From positions 6,405-70,404 of the forward strand of contig CAYFJO010000006.1 in assembly GCA_964343305.1 (NCBI GenBank): a DNA stretch of 64,000 bases. Direction: 5' to 3'. Below the pieces are notes generated by a model. The model saw nothing but the letters and a program-made list of their open reading frames with translations, searched no databases and was not told the origin of the DNA. The translations under genes and the position numbers were made by a program. The number at the start of each line of letters is the position of its first letter. Position 1 is the first letter of the stretch. Source of the stretch: CAYFJO01 sp964343305 (GTDB lineage: Bacteria > Planctomycetota > Planctomycetia > Pirellulales > Pirellulaceae). This document shows, one piece after another, positions 25,932-33,565 of the stretch.

Positions 25932-26020
25932 CATGGTTCAAAAAAGGGGTCAGGTACCGTTGCCGGAACGGCCCGCAGGGTGCTTGGCACAACGGTACCT
26001 GACCCCTTTTTTGAACCATG
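25932..26020. repeat. Perfect 30-bp inverted repeat, family C, copy 2
   Basis: Arms at 25932-25961 and 25991-26020 are perfectly complementary over 30 bases (starting CATGGTTCAAAAAAGGGGTC) around a 29-bp GC-rich loop. The GGGGTCAGGTACC core resembles the GGGGTCTGACCC core at 9477-9566. It abuts the 3' side of tRNA-Pro and could act as its terminator, but the structure is that of a REP-type mobile palindrome. Confidence 0.85.
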
Positions 26021-26030
26021 CCGAAAATAG

Positions 26031-26105
26031 TCGGGGCGGCGAGATTCGAACTCGCGACCTCCTGCTCCCAAAGCAGGCGCGCTAGCCAGGCTGCGCTACG
26101 CCCCG
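26031..26105 (-). tRNA. tRNA-Pro (anticodon TGG)
   Basis: On the minus strand the sequence folds as a complete tRNA. The acceptor is CGGGGCG / CGCCCCG with discriminator A, the D-arm is in GCGCAGCCTGGCTAGCGC, the anticodon arm is CCTGCTTTGGGAGCAGG and the T-arm is CGCGAGTTCGAATCTCG. The anticodon is TGG, reading proline codons. CCA is not encoded, so it must be added by tRNA nucleotidyltransferase. Confidence 0.95.
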
Positions 26106-26188
26106 CGACTAATCACTCCCACATGCTAACGACCCAATCATGCCAACGCAATTGGGGGAATTCAGCCAATCCAAAGGCTTTCCCCTGC

Positions 26189-27187
26189 TCAGGCCACATC
26201 GCTCGACACCTGCTCGCCATCGTCGGTCATGTATTCTCGCAAGCGTTCGAACTCATCGTGATTGCTAAAGTGAACGACGATACGGCCTCTGCCTTTTGCC
26301 GACAATTTGATGTCGACCTTGGTCCCAAGCGCCATCCGAAATTCCTGTTCCAAGGCGGCGATCTGCTGACTCTTCGTCGGCTTTCGTCGACTGGTATCAC
26401 TTTCGTCGATCGAGACGGTCGAGCCGTCTTCGGCCTGGATCGTTTCGCTGACAAGTTTCTCCGTGGCCCGCACACTGATGGACTCGTCGATGATTTGCTG
26501 AGCGAATTGAACCTGCTGGATGTCATCGCCCAACGGCAAAAGCGCTCGAGCGTGGCCAGCGGTCAAAGTCCCCTTCGCGAGAAACTGCTGCACTTCATCT
26601 GGTAATTCCAACAGACGCACCAAATTGGCAATCGTGGATCGATCAATCTTGAGCCGTTTTGCCAGATCCTCTTGCGGACACTGATGCTGGTCCAAATAGC
26701 GGCGAAACGATAGCGCCTTTTCAATTGGATTTAGATCCTGTCGCTGCAAGTTCTCGACGATGGCAAGTTCTGCCACCAGGCGATCGTCGGCCTCCCGGAT
26801 GCGTGCGGGAATGGTCGACCAACCAGCTTGAATGGCCGCCCGCAACCGTCGCTCGCCGGAAATGAGTTGGTAGCGCTCGCCAACGCGCCGGACCAGAACG
26901 GGTTGCAAGATGTCGTGTTCTTTCAGGCTCTCGGCCAGGGACGCGATTTCCGGTTCGCTGAATTCCCGTCGCGGTTGAAACGGATTGTTGTCAATTTCAT
27001 AGACGTTCAGGCGGAGGTTTTCGTCATCTTCCGACGGCGCACTCGAAGCTGGGTCGCCGGCCACTGCATCGGGATAGATACGCAGAGTCTCGGGCTCTTG
27101 CTCGGCCGCTTCTTCTTTTCTTTCTTCGAACGATGTTCCCAACAGCGCGGCCAATCCCTGGCCGAGTCTTCTCTTTTCTCTAGTCAC
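26189..27187 (-). CDS. parB: Chromosome-partitioning protein ParB
   Basis: A 332-residue ParB. The N-terminal CTPase/ParB domain has NNPFQPRREFSEPEIASLAE and the GERRLRAA motif. The central helix-turn-helix for parS binding is AKRLKIDRSTIANLVRLLEL, with TLTAGHARALLPL after it. A C-terminal dimerisation domain is present, followed by a short acidic end. An N-terminal stretch of about 60 acidic residues is longer than usual. The start overlaps the 3' end of parA by 8 bp, so translation is coupled. Three parS-type sites lie upstream of parA, about 840-940 bp from this gene's start. Confidence 0.95.
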   Translation of the reverse strand: MTREKRRLGQGLAALLGTSFEERKEEAAEQEPETLRIYPDAVAGDPASSAPSEDDENLRLNVYEIDNNPFQPRREFSEPEIASLAESLKEHDILQPVLVRRVGERYQLISGERRLRAAIQAGWSTIPARIREADDRLVAELAIVENLQRQDLNPIEKALSFRRYLDQHQCPQEDLAKRLKIDRSTIANLVRLLELPDEVQQFLAKGTLTAGHARALLPLGDDIQQVQFAQQIIDESISVRATEKLVSETIQAEDGSTVSIDESDTSRRKPTKSQQIAALEQEFRMALGTKVDIKLSAKGRGRIVVHFSNHDEFERLREYMTDDGEQVSSDVA

Positions 27188-27926
27188 GTTCTAGCACCTC
27201 CATGCAAAGTTCAACATAAGCACGCGTCGCTCGTGCGCGCGGCGAATAATCAATCACTGAAGTTCCATAGCTGGGCGACTCGGCCACCGCGACGTCGCGT
27301 GGTATGACGGTTTCGAAAACGATGTCGCCAAAAAACTCGCGAACTTCCGTCTCCACTTCGTGGGTCAGCTCGAGCACTGGGTCGTACATCGTCAGCACGA
27401 TGCCCCCGAATTCCAATCGGCCGTTTTGTTGTTGGATCACGCGTCGAATTACGTGGATCATCTGGGTTAGCCCTTCCATCGCGAAGTATTCGCATTGGAC
27501 GGGCATGAACACTTCCGTCGAAGCCGCGAGAGCGGTTTGCGTCAAATGGCCCAGTGAGGGCGGGCAGTCGATCAGCACATAGTCATAGCTGCTCATGCCG
27601 CTTTCCAGATGGTGGCGCAGCACGGTCGAATCGGAGTTCCGTCCCTGGGCCAGGCTATCGACGTCGTGAAAATTCCGACTGCCCGGCAGCAGATCCAGAC
27701 TCTTGGTTGACGTTTCGACCAGCGAGTGTTTCAACGATTGGTTGAGCAGCAGCGGATGCCGCTCGGTTGGTTCGCAACCGACGCCGCTGGTTGCATTGCA
27801 TTGCGGGTCCAAGTCGATCAGCATCGTCCGGCAACCTGCTTTGGCCAAGCCTGTGGACAGATTTACCGCGGTCGTTGTTTTGCCAACGCCACCTTTTTGA
27901 TTCGCAATGCACAAGATACGCGCCAC
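27180..27926 (-). CDS. parA: Chromosome-partitioning ATPase ParA (Soj)
   Basis: A 248-residue ParA-type ATPase that moves ParB-parS complexes over the nucleoid. The deviant Walker A motif KGGVGKTT is at residues 11-18. Walker B-like YDYVLIDCPPSLG and the Switch I-like LIDLDPQCNATSGVG are both in place. The protein starts with GTG (MARILCIANQKGGVG) and lacks the N-terminal HTH of plasmid SopA-type proteins, consistent with a chromosomal Soj. It overlaps parB by 8 bp and lies about 100 bp downstream of the parS cluster. Confidence 0.95.
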   Translation of the reverse strand: MARILCIANQKGGVGKTTTAVNLSTGLAKAGCRTMLIDLDPQCNATSGVGCEPTERHPLLLNQSLKHSLVETSTKSLDLLPGSRNFHDVDSLAQGRNSDSTVLRHHLESGMSSYDYVLIDCPPSLGHLTQTALAASTEVFMPVQCEYFAMEGLTQMIHVIRRVIQQQNGRLEFGGIVLTMYDPVLELTHEVETEVREFFGDIVFETVIPRDVAVAESPSYGTSVIDYSPRARATRAYVELCMEVLERD

Positions 27927-28024
27927 AACCAGGAGTCCAAATCGTTCGGCCTGTGAATGAGGGGCGGGATTGTACCGAGAGAATCACAATCCTAGATACG
28001 CCAGTTTGGTCGGCCCGGATTCAA

Positions 28025-28040
28025 TGTTTCACGTGGAACA
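28025..28040. promoter_or_regulatory. parS: parS-type site 1 (one substitution)
   Basis: TGTTTCACGTGGAACA differs from the consensus ParB site TGTTTCACGTGAAACA at one position. It lies about 100 bp upstream of the parA start. Confidence 0.85.
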
Positions 28041-28060
28041 TTCAAACGCCGCAGTTTGAC

Positions 28061-28076
28061 TGTTTCACGTGAAACG
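28061..28076. promoter_or_regulatory. parS: parS-type site 2
   Basis: TGTTTCACGTGAAACG keeps the full core TTTCACGTGAAAC, with only the last base differing from the 16-base consensus. Confidence 0.9.
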
Positions 28077-28111
28077 CGCCGTCGATCTATTTGGTGCAGT
28101 CTGCCCAAACG

Positions 28112-28127
28112 TGTTTCACGTGAAACG
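28112..28127. promoter_or_regulatory. parS: parS-type site 3
   Basis: TGTTTCACGTGAAACG is identical to site 2. The three sites are spaced 36 and 51 bp apart, start to start. Confidence 0.9.
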
Positions 28128-28136
28128 GAACACCGA

Positions 28137-28213
28137 ATTAGCCGTTTGGGCGTTAGCCCCGGTTTTTTCTACGGAACAACGCACGAACCGGGGCTAACGC
28201 CCAAACGGCTAAT
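28137..28213. repeat. Perfect 28-bp inverted repeat, family D
   Basis: Arms at 28137-28164 and 28186-28213 are perfectly complementary over 28 bases (starting ATTAGCCGTTTGGGCGTTAG) around a 21-bp loop. It lies 9 bp after the third parS site and just downstream of the DUF1015 gene. It could act as a transcription terminator separating parAB from that gene, but its length and symmetry look like a mobile palindrome. Confidence 0.85.
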
Positions 28214-28239
28214 CGCGACAATAATTGCCTGGCCGTTCC

Positions 28240-29556
28240 TTACTTCAGTGGATTGAAGACGAGCCCGCTTAAGAGTTTTGGGTAAAAATAGGTACTCTTG
28301 GCAGGCATCCGCTCGCCGTGGTGGCTGATTGCTCGAATATGATCCAGCGTGGCGGGCATCACCAGCGCGGCCAGTGCGAAGGTCTCGCCGTTTTCGCCGC
28401 CGTCGTTGAGCCCGCAGACTACCTCGTCAACCTGATGGACGTATTGTGGCTTCGGGTGTTTGTCGAATTTCAAGCAATGCTTAATGATCAACTCGTGCAG
28501 CACGCTAACGCCAAGCCCACGCCAATCATCGCTGCGGTCCGGGGCGATCTCGGACAACTTCTGCCAACCGACATCGGAAAGCGTCGCCTGCGTCCAGCGT
28601 GAGTCTTTCGCCGTGTAAAGCCCGATGGTTCGCTGGTCGTCTTGATCTTCGATCACCTGCCACAGAGAGTGGGCAAGATCCGCACCCTCGCCGATCACCT
28701 TGGTCGTGAAGCAATCTCCGAGGCGTTCGGCCAATTGATCGGAATCGAGTTCCTCGATCCCATGCAGTAGCCGATGCGTGGGCAGAACAATCATCCCCGG
28801 ATCGTTCATGCTAACACACATCATCAGTACGAAGTTGGCCGGATGATCGGGCGGCAATGCTTGTTGCTCAGACTTTCCGTCGCGATAGTTGCACGCCGTC
28901 TCGTAACGGTGGTGGCCATCGGCAATGAAGGTCGGTCTGGCAGCCATGGCGGCGGTCACTTTGGTGATCACGTCCAGGTTGGTGACGGGCCAAAGCCGAT
29001 GGACGACTCCCAGATGATCGGTCGCCTCAATAGGAGCGACGTTCTCAATCGCTTGTTCGAGCAACTCCTGGGCTTCGTTTGTCTCGTCGGGATAGATGCC
29101 AAAGATCTGGCTCAAATTGGCGTCGCAATGATTCCACAGTTTCAGCCGGTCCGCTTTCGCTCCGGCATGGGTTTCCTCATGCGGATAGATCGTCCCCTCG
29201 CCAAAGTTTTCCAGGCGGACACGAGACATGAAACCACGGCGATTGAAAGTTTGGCCGTCATACTCGAAGGACTGATGATAGACGTAGATGGCCGGCTGGG
29301 CTTCCCTTTGAAGCAAGCCTTCACGTTGCCAGTTTTTCAAGAATCGTGCCGCCCGCGTGTATCGATTGTTTTGCTCATCGTCGCCGGGCTCATCCCGGTT
29401 TAGGATCAGCCGAATGGCATTGGCAGGATGCTTCTTGTACAGCTCGTCTTGGAACGCCGGATCGATCACATCGTACGGCGGCGCGATTACATCGCTGAGC
29501 GATCCAACGTGTCCAAGGTCATAACGAATTCCGCGGAAGGCTTGAATATCGGGCAT
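28240..29556 (-). CDS. DUF1015 family protein
   Basis: A 438-residue protein of the DUF1015 family, whose biochemical function is not established. The signatures are IAPPYDVIDPAFQDELY, a central GTIYPHEETHAGAKADRLKL, and the highly conserved FIADGHHRYETACNYRDG. The ATG at 29556 has GGAG upstream. It reads in the same direction as the downstream parAB but is separated from them by the parS sites and a large palindrome. In many bacteria this family neighbours serine metabolism genes; here it follows ahcY with a terminator in between, so no operon is claimed. Confidence 0.88.
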   Translation of the reverse strand: MPDIQAFRGIRYDLGHVGSLSDVIAPPYDVIDPAFQDELYKKHPANAIRLILNRDEPGDDEQNNRYTRAARFLKNWQREGLLQREAQPAIYVYHQSFEYDGQTFNRRGFMSRVRLENFGEGTIYPHEETHAGAKADRLKLWNHCDANLSQIFGIYPDETNEAQELLEQAIENVAPIEATDHLGVVHRLWPVTNLDVITKVTAAMAARPTFIADGHHRYETACNYRDGKSEQQALPPDHPANFVLMMCVSMNDPGMIVLPTHRLLHGIEELDSDQLAERLGDCFTTKVIGEGADLAHSLWQVIEDQDDQRTIGLYTAKDSRWTQATLSDVGWQKLSEIAPDRSDDWRGLGVSVLHELIIKHCLKFDKHPKPQYVHQVDEVVCGLNDGGENGETFALAALVMPATLDHIRAISHHGERMPAKSTYFYPKLLSGLVFNPLK

Positions 29557-29606
29557 GTGTATGCTCCATCAGGATTGCGCCGTGGGATCGGTATTGATAC
29601 AGAGTA

Positions 29607-29641
29607 GAAAAGAAAAACCCTCGGGAACGCAACCCGAGGGT
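29607..29641 (-). terminator. Terminator of ahcY
   Basis: The stem ACCCTCGGG / CCCGAGGGT (29617-29625 and 29633-29641, 7-base loop) is followed on the minus strand by TTTTTCTTTT. It lies 29 bp past the ahcY stop. Confidence 0.85.
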
Positions 29642-29669
29642 GATGAATTCTTTGTTTACGCAGGTGGGA

Positions 29670-31004
29670 TTAATATCGATAGTGTTCGGGTTTGTAAGGC
29701 CCGTCGACCGCGACGCCAATATATTTGGCCTGAGCGTCCGTGAGTCTCGTTAGCTTCACATCGAGTTGATCCAGGTGCAGCCGGGCGACTTCTTCGTCCA
29801 GTTCCTTGGGCAGCACATGAACGGCCAACTCGTACTTTTCCGGTTCCTGCCACAGCGCCAATTGAGCGATCACCTGGTTCGTGAAAGAGTTCGACATCAC
29901 GAACGAAGGGTGGCCGGTCGCACAACCGAGGTTTACCAACCGGCCTTCGGCCAACACGAGGATCGAATGGCCGTCCGGGAAGGTATACCGATCGACGGGG
30001 CCGCCGGTGTCGGCATCCGTTTTGATGCGGTCCTTGGTGACGCCCGCTCGCGCATTTAACCAAGCCATATCGATTTCCAAATCGAAGTGACCAATGTTAC
30101 AAACGATGGCGTCGTTCTTCATGACTTCCATATGTTCACCGCGGATGATGTCACGGTTGCCGGTGGTCGTCACGAAAATGTTCGCGACCGGGGCGGCTTC
30201 TTCCATCGTGGTCACTTCGAATCCTTCCATTGCGGCTTGCAGAGCGTTGATGGGATCAATTTCCGTGACGAGCACACGGGCACCATAGCTGCGCATCGAA
30301 AACGCACAGCCTTTGCCGACGTCACCGTAACCAGCCACCGCGACAACTTTGCCAGCCACCATCACGTCCGTCGCTCGCTTGATTCCATCCGCGAGCGACT
30401 CGCGACAACCGTACAGATTGTCGAATTTGCTCTTTGTTACGGAATCATTGACGTTGATCGCTGGCACCTTCAAGACGCCGTTTTCGAGCATCTTGCGAAG
30501 CTCTTTGACGCCCGTGGTCGTTTCTTCCGTGATGCCTTGAATGCCCTCCAGCAATTCAGGAAACTTGTCGTGCACCAGCGCGGTCAAGTCACCGCCATCG
30601 TCCAGGATCATGTTGAGTGGCTGGCCGTCTTCGAAAAACAACGTCTGTTCGATGCACCAAATGTATTCTTCCTCCGATTCGCCTTTCCAAGCGTAAACCG
30701 GAATTCCCGTTTTGGCGATCGCGGCCGCGGCCTGATCCTGGGTCGAGAAGATGTTGCAACTGCTCCATTGAACCTTGGCACCGAGTTCGATCAGCGTCTC
30801 GATCAAGACGGCGGTTTGAATCGTCATATGCAAACAGCCAGCGATACGAGCGCCCTCGAGCGGTTTGCTGTCACCGTACTTCTTACGGAGTGCCATCAGG
30901 CCGGGCATCTCATTTTCGGCCAGCATGATCTCTTTGCGGCCCAGTTCGGCCAGCGAGATATCCTTCACTTTGAATGGCAGTTTCTCAGTAATAGCTTGCG
31001 ACAC
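29670..31004 (-). CDS. ahcY: Adenosylhomocysteinase
   Basis: A 444-residue S-adenosylhomocysteine hydrolase that splits SAH into adenosine and homocysteine in the methyl cycle, using bound NAD. Landmarks are the N-terminal GARIAGCLHMTIQTAVLIET, the NAD fold GYGDVGKGCAFSMRSYGA, GHFDLEIDM, HPSFVMSNSFTNQV and the characteristic C-terminal KPEHYRY. The length equals the bacterial norm. It starts with GTG, preceded by AAAGGAG. The 115-bp leader shows no recognisable SAH riboswitch. Confidence 0.96.
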   Translation of the reverse strand: MSQAITEKLPFKVKDISLAELGRKEIMLAENEMPGLMALRKKYGDSKPLEGARIAGCLHMTIQTAVLIETLIELGAKVQWSSCNIFSTQDQAAAAIAKTGIPVYAWKGESEEEYIWCIEQTLFFEDGQPLNMILDDGGDLTALVHDKFPELLEGIQGITEETTTGVKELRKMLENGVLKVPAINVNDSVTKSKFDNLYGCRESLADGIKRATDVMVAGKVVAVAGYGDVGKGCAFSMRSYGARVLVTEIDPINALQAAMEGFEVTTMEEAAPVANIFVTTTGNRDIIRGEHMEVMKNDAIVCNIGHFDLEIDMAWLNARAGVTKDRIKTDADTGGPVDRYTFPDGHSILVLAEGRLVNLGCATGHPSFVMSNSFTNQVIAQLALWQEPEKYELAVHVLPKELDEEVARLHLDQLDVKLTRLTDAQAKYIGVAVDGPYKPEHYRY

Positions 31005-31119
31005 AATCGTCTCCTTTGAATCAATATCTTGTGATTTGTCTGGTGGTGGTGTGATCCGATGGCTGTGGATCAGAGAGTATCATAGGTAGAGAAGTTCATT
31101 CGCTCAACCCGAACGCAAC

Positions 31120-31794
31120 TCAATCGCCAGTGTCGTGGATGTCTTCGAAGCCAAGTTTGGCGTTCGCGATGAACTCGCCTAGCAGATCCTTGCATTTCTC
31201 ACCCGGCGATGACTCCACACCGCTGGCAGTGTCGACAGCCGATGGCCTGGCCACGCGAATCGCGTCCAGCACGTTTTCAGGATTCAAACCGCCAGCGAGG
31301 ATTACATTTGTTCCTGTGTGTTGTGCGGACCAAGCCTGGAGCATCTCCCAGTCCACCAGCTTGCCCGTCCCGCCATAGATCCCCGGTTGATGGGCGTCGA
31401 ATAGTAGGGCGCACAGATTCGAAAGTCGTGTCGGACAATTGTCCGCAAGTTGGCTCGCCATTTCCATGCCGTCTTGAGTGCAACGAATGGCGCGAACGAC
31501 CAGCCGAGGCGCGAGTTGATGGATGACTTCGTTCGGTTCATCACCATGTAGTTGAATCAAGTCCAACCCAACTTCGTCGCAGATGCGCTTGATATGGTCG
31601 ATCGGATGATTGACAAAGACGCCGATCTTGCAGACGATTGGTGGTACTTGGGAAGCGATTCGTGTCGCGATTTCGACGCTTAGACAACGCGGGCTTTTTT
31701 CGTAGAAATTCAATCCTATCGCATCGGCACCCAAGTTCGCTGCGGCGACCGCATCTTCCGTTCGTGTAATACCGCAAATCTTGATGCGAAACAT
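31120..31794 (-). CDS. trpF: Phosphoribosylanthranilate isomerase
   Basis: A 224-residue TrpF, the TIM-barrel enzyme that converts N-(5'-phosphoribosyl)anthranilate to the carboxyphenylamino-deoxyribulose phosphate in tryptophan synthesis. The family start is RIKICGIT (catalytic Cys), followed by GADAIGLNFYEKSPR, IQLHGDE, LILAGGLNPENV-type ILAGGLNPENV and AVDTASGVESSPGEKC (catalytic Asp in VDTASGVE). The ATG at 31794 is used, since the frame reading upstream has no family match. It lies alone, as the other trp genes are not here, a dispersed arrangement. Confidence 0.93.
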   Translation of the reverse strand: MFRIKICGITRTEDAVAAANLGADAIGLNFYEKSPRCLSVEIATRIASQVPPIVCKIGVFVNHPIDHIKRICDEVGLDLIQLHGDEPNEVIHQLAPRLVVRAIRCTQDGMEMASQLADNCPTRLSNLCALLFDAHQPGIYGGTGKLVDWEMLQAWSAQHTGTNVILAGGLNPENVLDAIRVARPSAVDTASGVESSPGEKCKDLLGEFIANAKLGFEDIHDTGD

Positions 31795-32009
31795 GAGAAT
31801 GGCAATCTCGTCGATATCGAGTGACAAATTGTTATTGGGGGTCAGCGTGGCAACCAGCCAATTCTGTATTTTCACGCGAAGCCGCGGGATTGCCAACCGG
31901 TGCCCAATCTCGCAGGAATCGCCAATCGAATTAAAGCCTACGATCAATTCAGTCGATCAGTGAAGTGGAGTTCTCTACGCAACCGCTCGGTTCTTGGGTT
32001 AATCGATCA

Positions 32010-33500
32010 ATGGCGAAAGACGCAACAAACCGCAATCGAAGCCCGTCCTCTTCCGCTTCCACACCTCCCAGATCGAGCAATGCTGGCCTGGGGTATGTGT
32101 TTGTGGTGACCACGCTGACAGCTTTCTTGACTCTCTTGATTGTTTGGCGGACGCCGGTTTTCGGGTACGTCGCGTCGACGGAAATCAAGTCACAAGAACA
32201 ATCAGTTCGGAAGGGCATGTTGAAATGGTTCGGCGATCGGGAGTTTCTCACTGAAGCGACAAGGCAACAGAACGAAGCGACCAAAGTGAGCATGAATGAA
32301 CTCGCATCTGGACTCAAGGTCGAAGCACTGGAAGACCAGTCGGGATTGCGAGTTTCGTATCTCGGTCGCGAGCAGCAGTTGGCGTTGAGCATGGTCGATG
32401 CGCTGGCTGCTCACGCAACGCGACGTCTGCTCACCGAAGCGAACGATTCTTCGTCTCAACCGAAAAGTCAAATCGAAGGGCCACAACTTCAATCGATTCT
32501 CGAGGCGGAGATTTCGGCAAGAAGAATTCGCGACCAACACGTTGATCGTGTGTTTGGCATACTCGAAGAAGGGATCGACACGGTGAACGATCCGCAGCGT
32601 GAACGCGGCGCATTTTTTTCCCCGTTGGTTTCCATTCGCGAACCGAAACCCAGGGCTGTCAAAACACCGGAGCCGAAGCGCGAACCAAATCCCGAATGGC
32701 AGACAATCAACAAAAAGGTTGAGGATTTGCAGCAAGCGTATCACGAATTACTCGCCAACAAAACGCCCGAGCATCCCGACGCGCTGCAATTGAAAAGTGA
32801 AATCAATCGCAACATCGAAGCGCGGGACAAGCTCACTCAATTTCGCATCATCAACCGCTTTGCATCGGAAGATGGTTCCGATGTCGTCACGCCGAAACCG
32901 AAAAACGAAGACTCCTCGCCCTTGTTAGTCGTTAATACAAAGTCCATGAGGGCCTCGCTGGAGAAATATCAAAAACTGAAAGAGAAATACGAGCAATCGC
33001 GCGGGCCTTTCGATGAATCGGTCAACACAAGCCTCAGCGGAGGCTCGCAAGCGAATCGCCCGCCCTTCGCGATCGCATCCGTCATCCCGATCGTCCAACC
33101 GGCTCAGATCGTGGCCCGCATCGGCGGCAAGCCATCGCCACAACGAATCATCGTCATCGGCGCTTTGTCCTTTTTGTTCGGATGCATCGCCAGTTGGCTC
33201 TCGCGAACAAAGCGTGGTGCAAATGTTCTTCAATCGGTTGACGAGGTCGAGCGAGAGTTGGGAATTCCCGTTTCGGGAGTGATTGGCGAACCGGCACATG
33301 CCGGCCCACGTCCCGGCACGACGCTTCGCTCCGCCGCTTCGGCCGTGACACTCCGCGGGTGCGAGGTGACGCTGGCTTTGATTGTATTTGTGCTGGTCGC
33401 GTGCTCCTTTTCTGATAGTCCTTTCGGAAACAACTTGATCGGAGATCCGTTTGGAACGATCTCCGAAGCTGTGGACCGAACGCAGCATTGGCTGTTTTGA
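32010..33500 (+). CDS. Wzz-like membrane protein of a polysaccharide block
   Basis: A 496-residue membrane protein. A first transmembrane helix (YVFVVTTLTAFLTLLIV) follows a short Ser-rich cytoplasmic N-terminus. Then come about 300 residues of mostly helical periplasmic sequence with coiled-coil character (EWQTINKKVEDLQQAYHELL), and a second membrane segment (IVIGALSFLFGCIASWL). A short cytoplasmic loop contains EVERELGIPVSGVIGEP, and a further hydrophobic stretch (TLALIVFVLVACSF) ends the protein. This resembles chain-length-determinant/Wzz-type proteins, whose usual partner is a BY-kinase. The start is uncertain (ATG here, GTG at 31965 also possible). The next gene begins 65 bp downstream and an operon with it is likely. 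Confidence 0.72.
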   Translation: MAKDATNRNRSPSSSASTPPRSSNAGLGYVFVVTTLTAFLTLLIVWRTPVFGYVASTEIKSQEQSVRKGMLKWFGDREFLTEATRQQNEATKVSMNELASGLKVEALEDQSGLRVSYLGREQQLALSMVDALAAHATRRLLTEANDSSSQPKSQIEGPQLQSILEAEISARRIRDQHVDRVFGILEEGIDTVNDPQRERGAFFSPLVSIREPKPRAVKTPEPKREPNPEWQTINKKVEDLQQAYHELLANKTPEHPDALQLKSEINRNIEARDKLTQFRIINRFASEDGSDVVTPKPKNEDSSPLLVVNTKSMRASLEKYQKLKEKYEQSRGPFDESVNTSLSGGSQANRPPFAIASVIPIVQPAQIVARIGGKPSPQRIIVIGALSFLFGCIASWLSRTKRGANVLQSVDEVERELGIPVSGVIGEPAHAGPRPGTTLRSAASAVTLRGCEVTLALIVFVLVACSFSDSPFGNNLIGDPFGTISEAVDRTQHWLF

Positions 33501-33565
33501 GGCACTTCGATACCTCTTTTTTAGCTGCCAAGTTTTTACAACCCAATCATCGTACGAGCGTAGTT

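Noticed and set aside
25796..26071. Open frames over the tRNA-Pro region
   Set aside because: They overlap the tRNA and the 30-bp palindrome, and their translations are low in information.
30087..31019. Open frame antisense to ahcY
   Set aside because: It is fully inside the ahcY gene on the opposite strand and has no protein-like features.
31005..31119. Possible SAH riboswitch upstream of ahcY
   Set aside because: The 115-bp leader lacks the conserved helical core that I can recognise, and no terminator or anti-terminator pair is visible.
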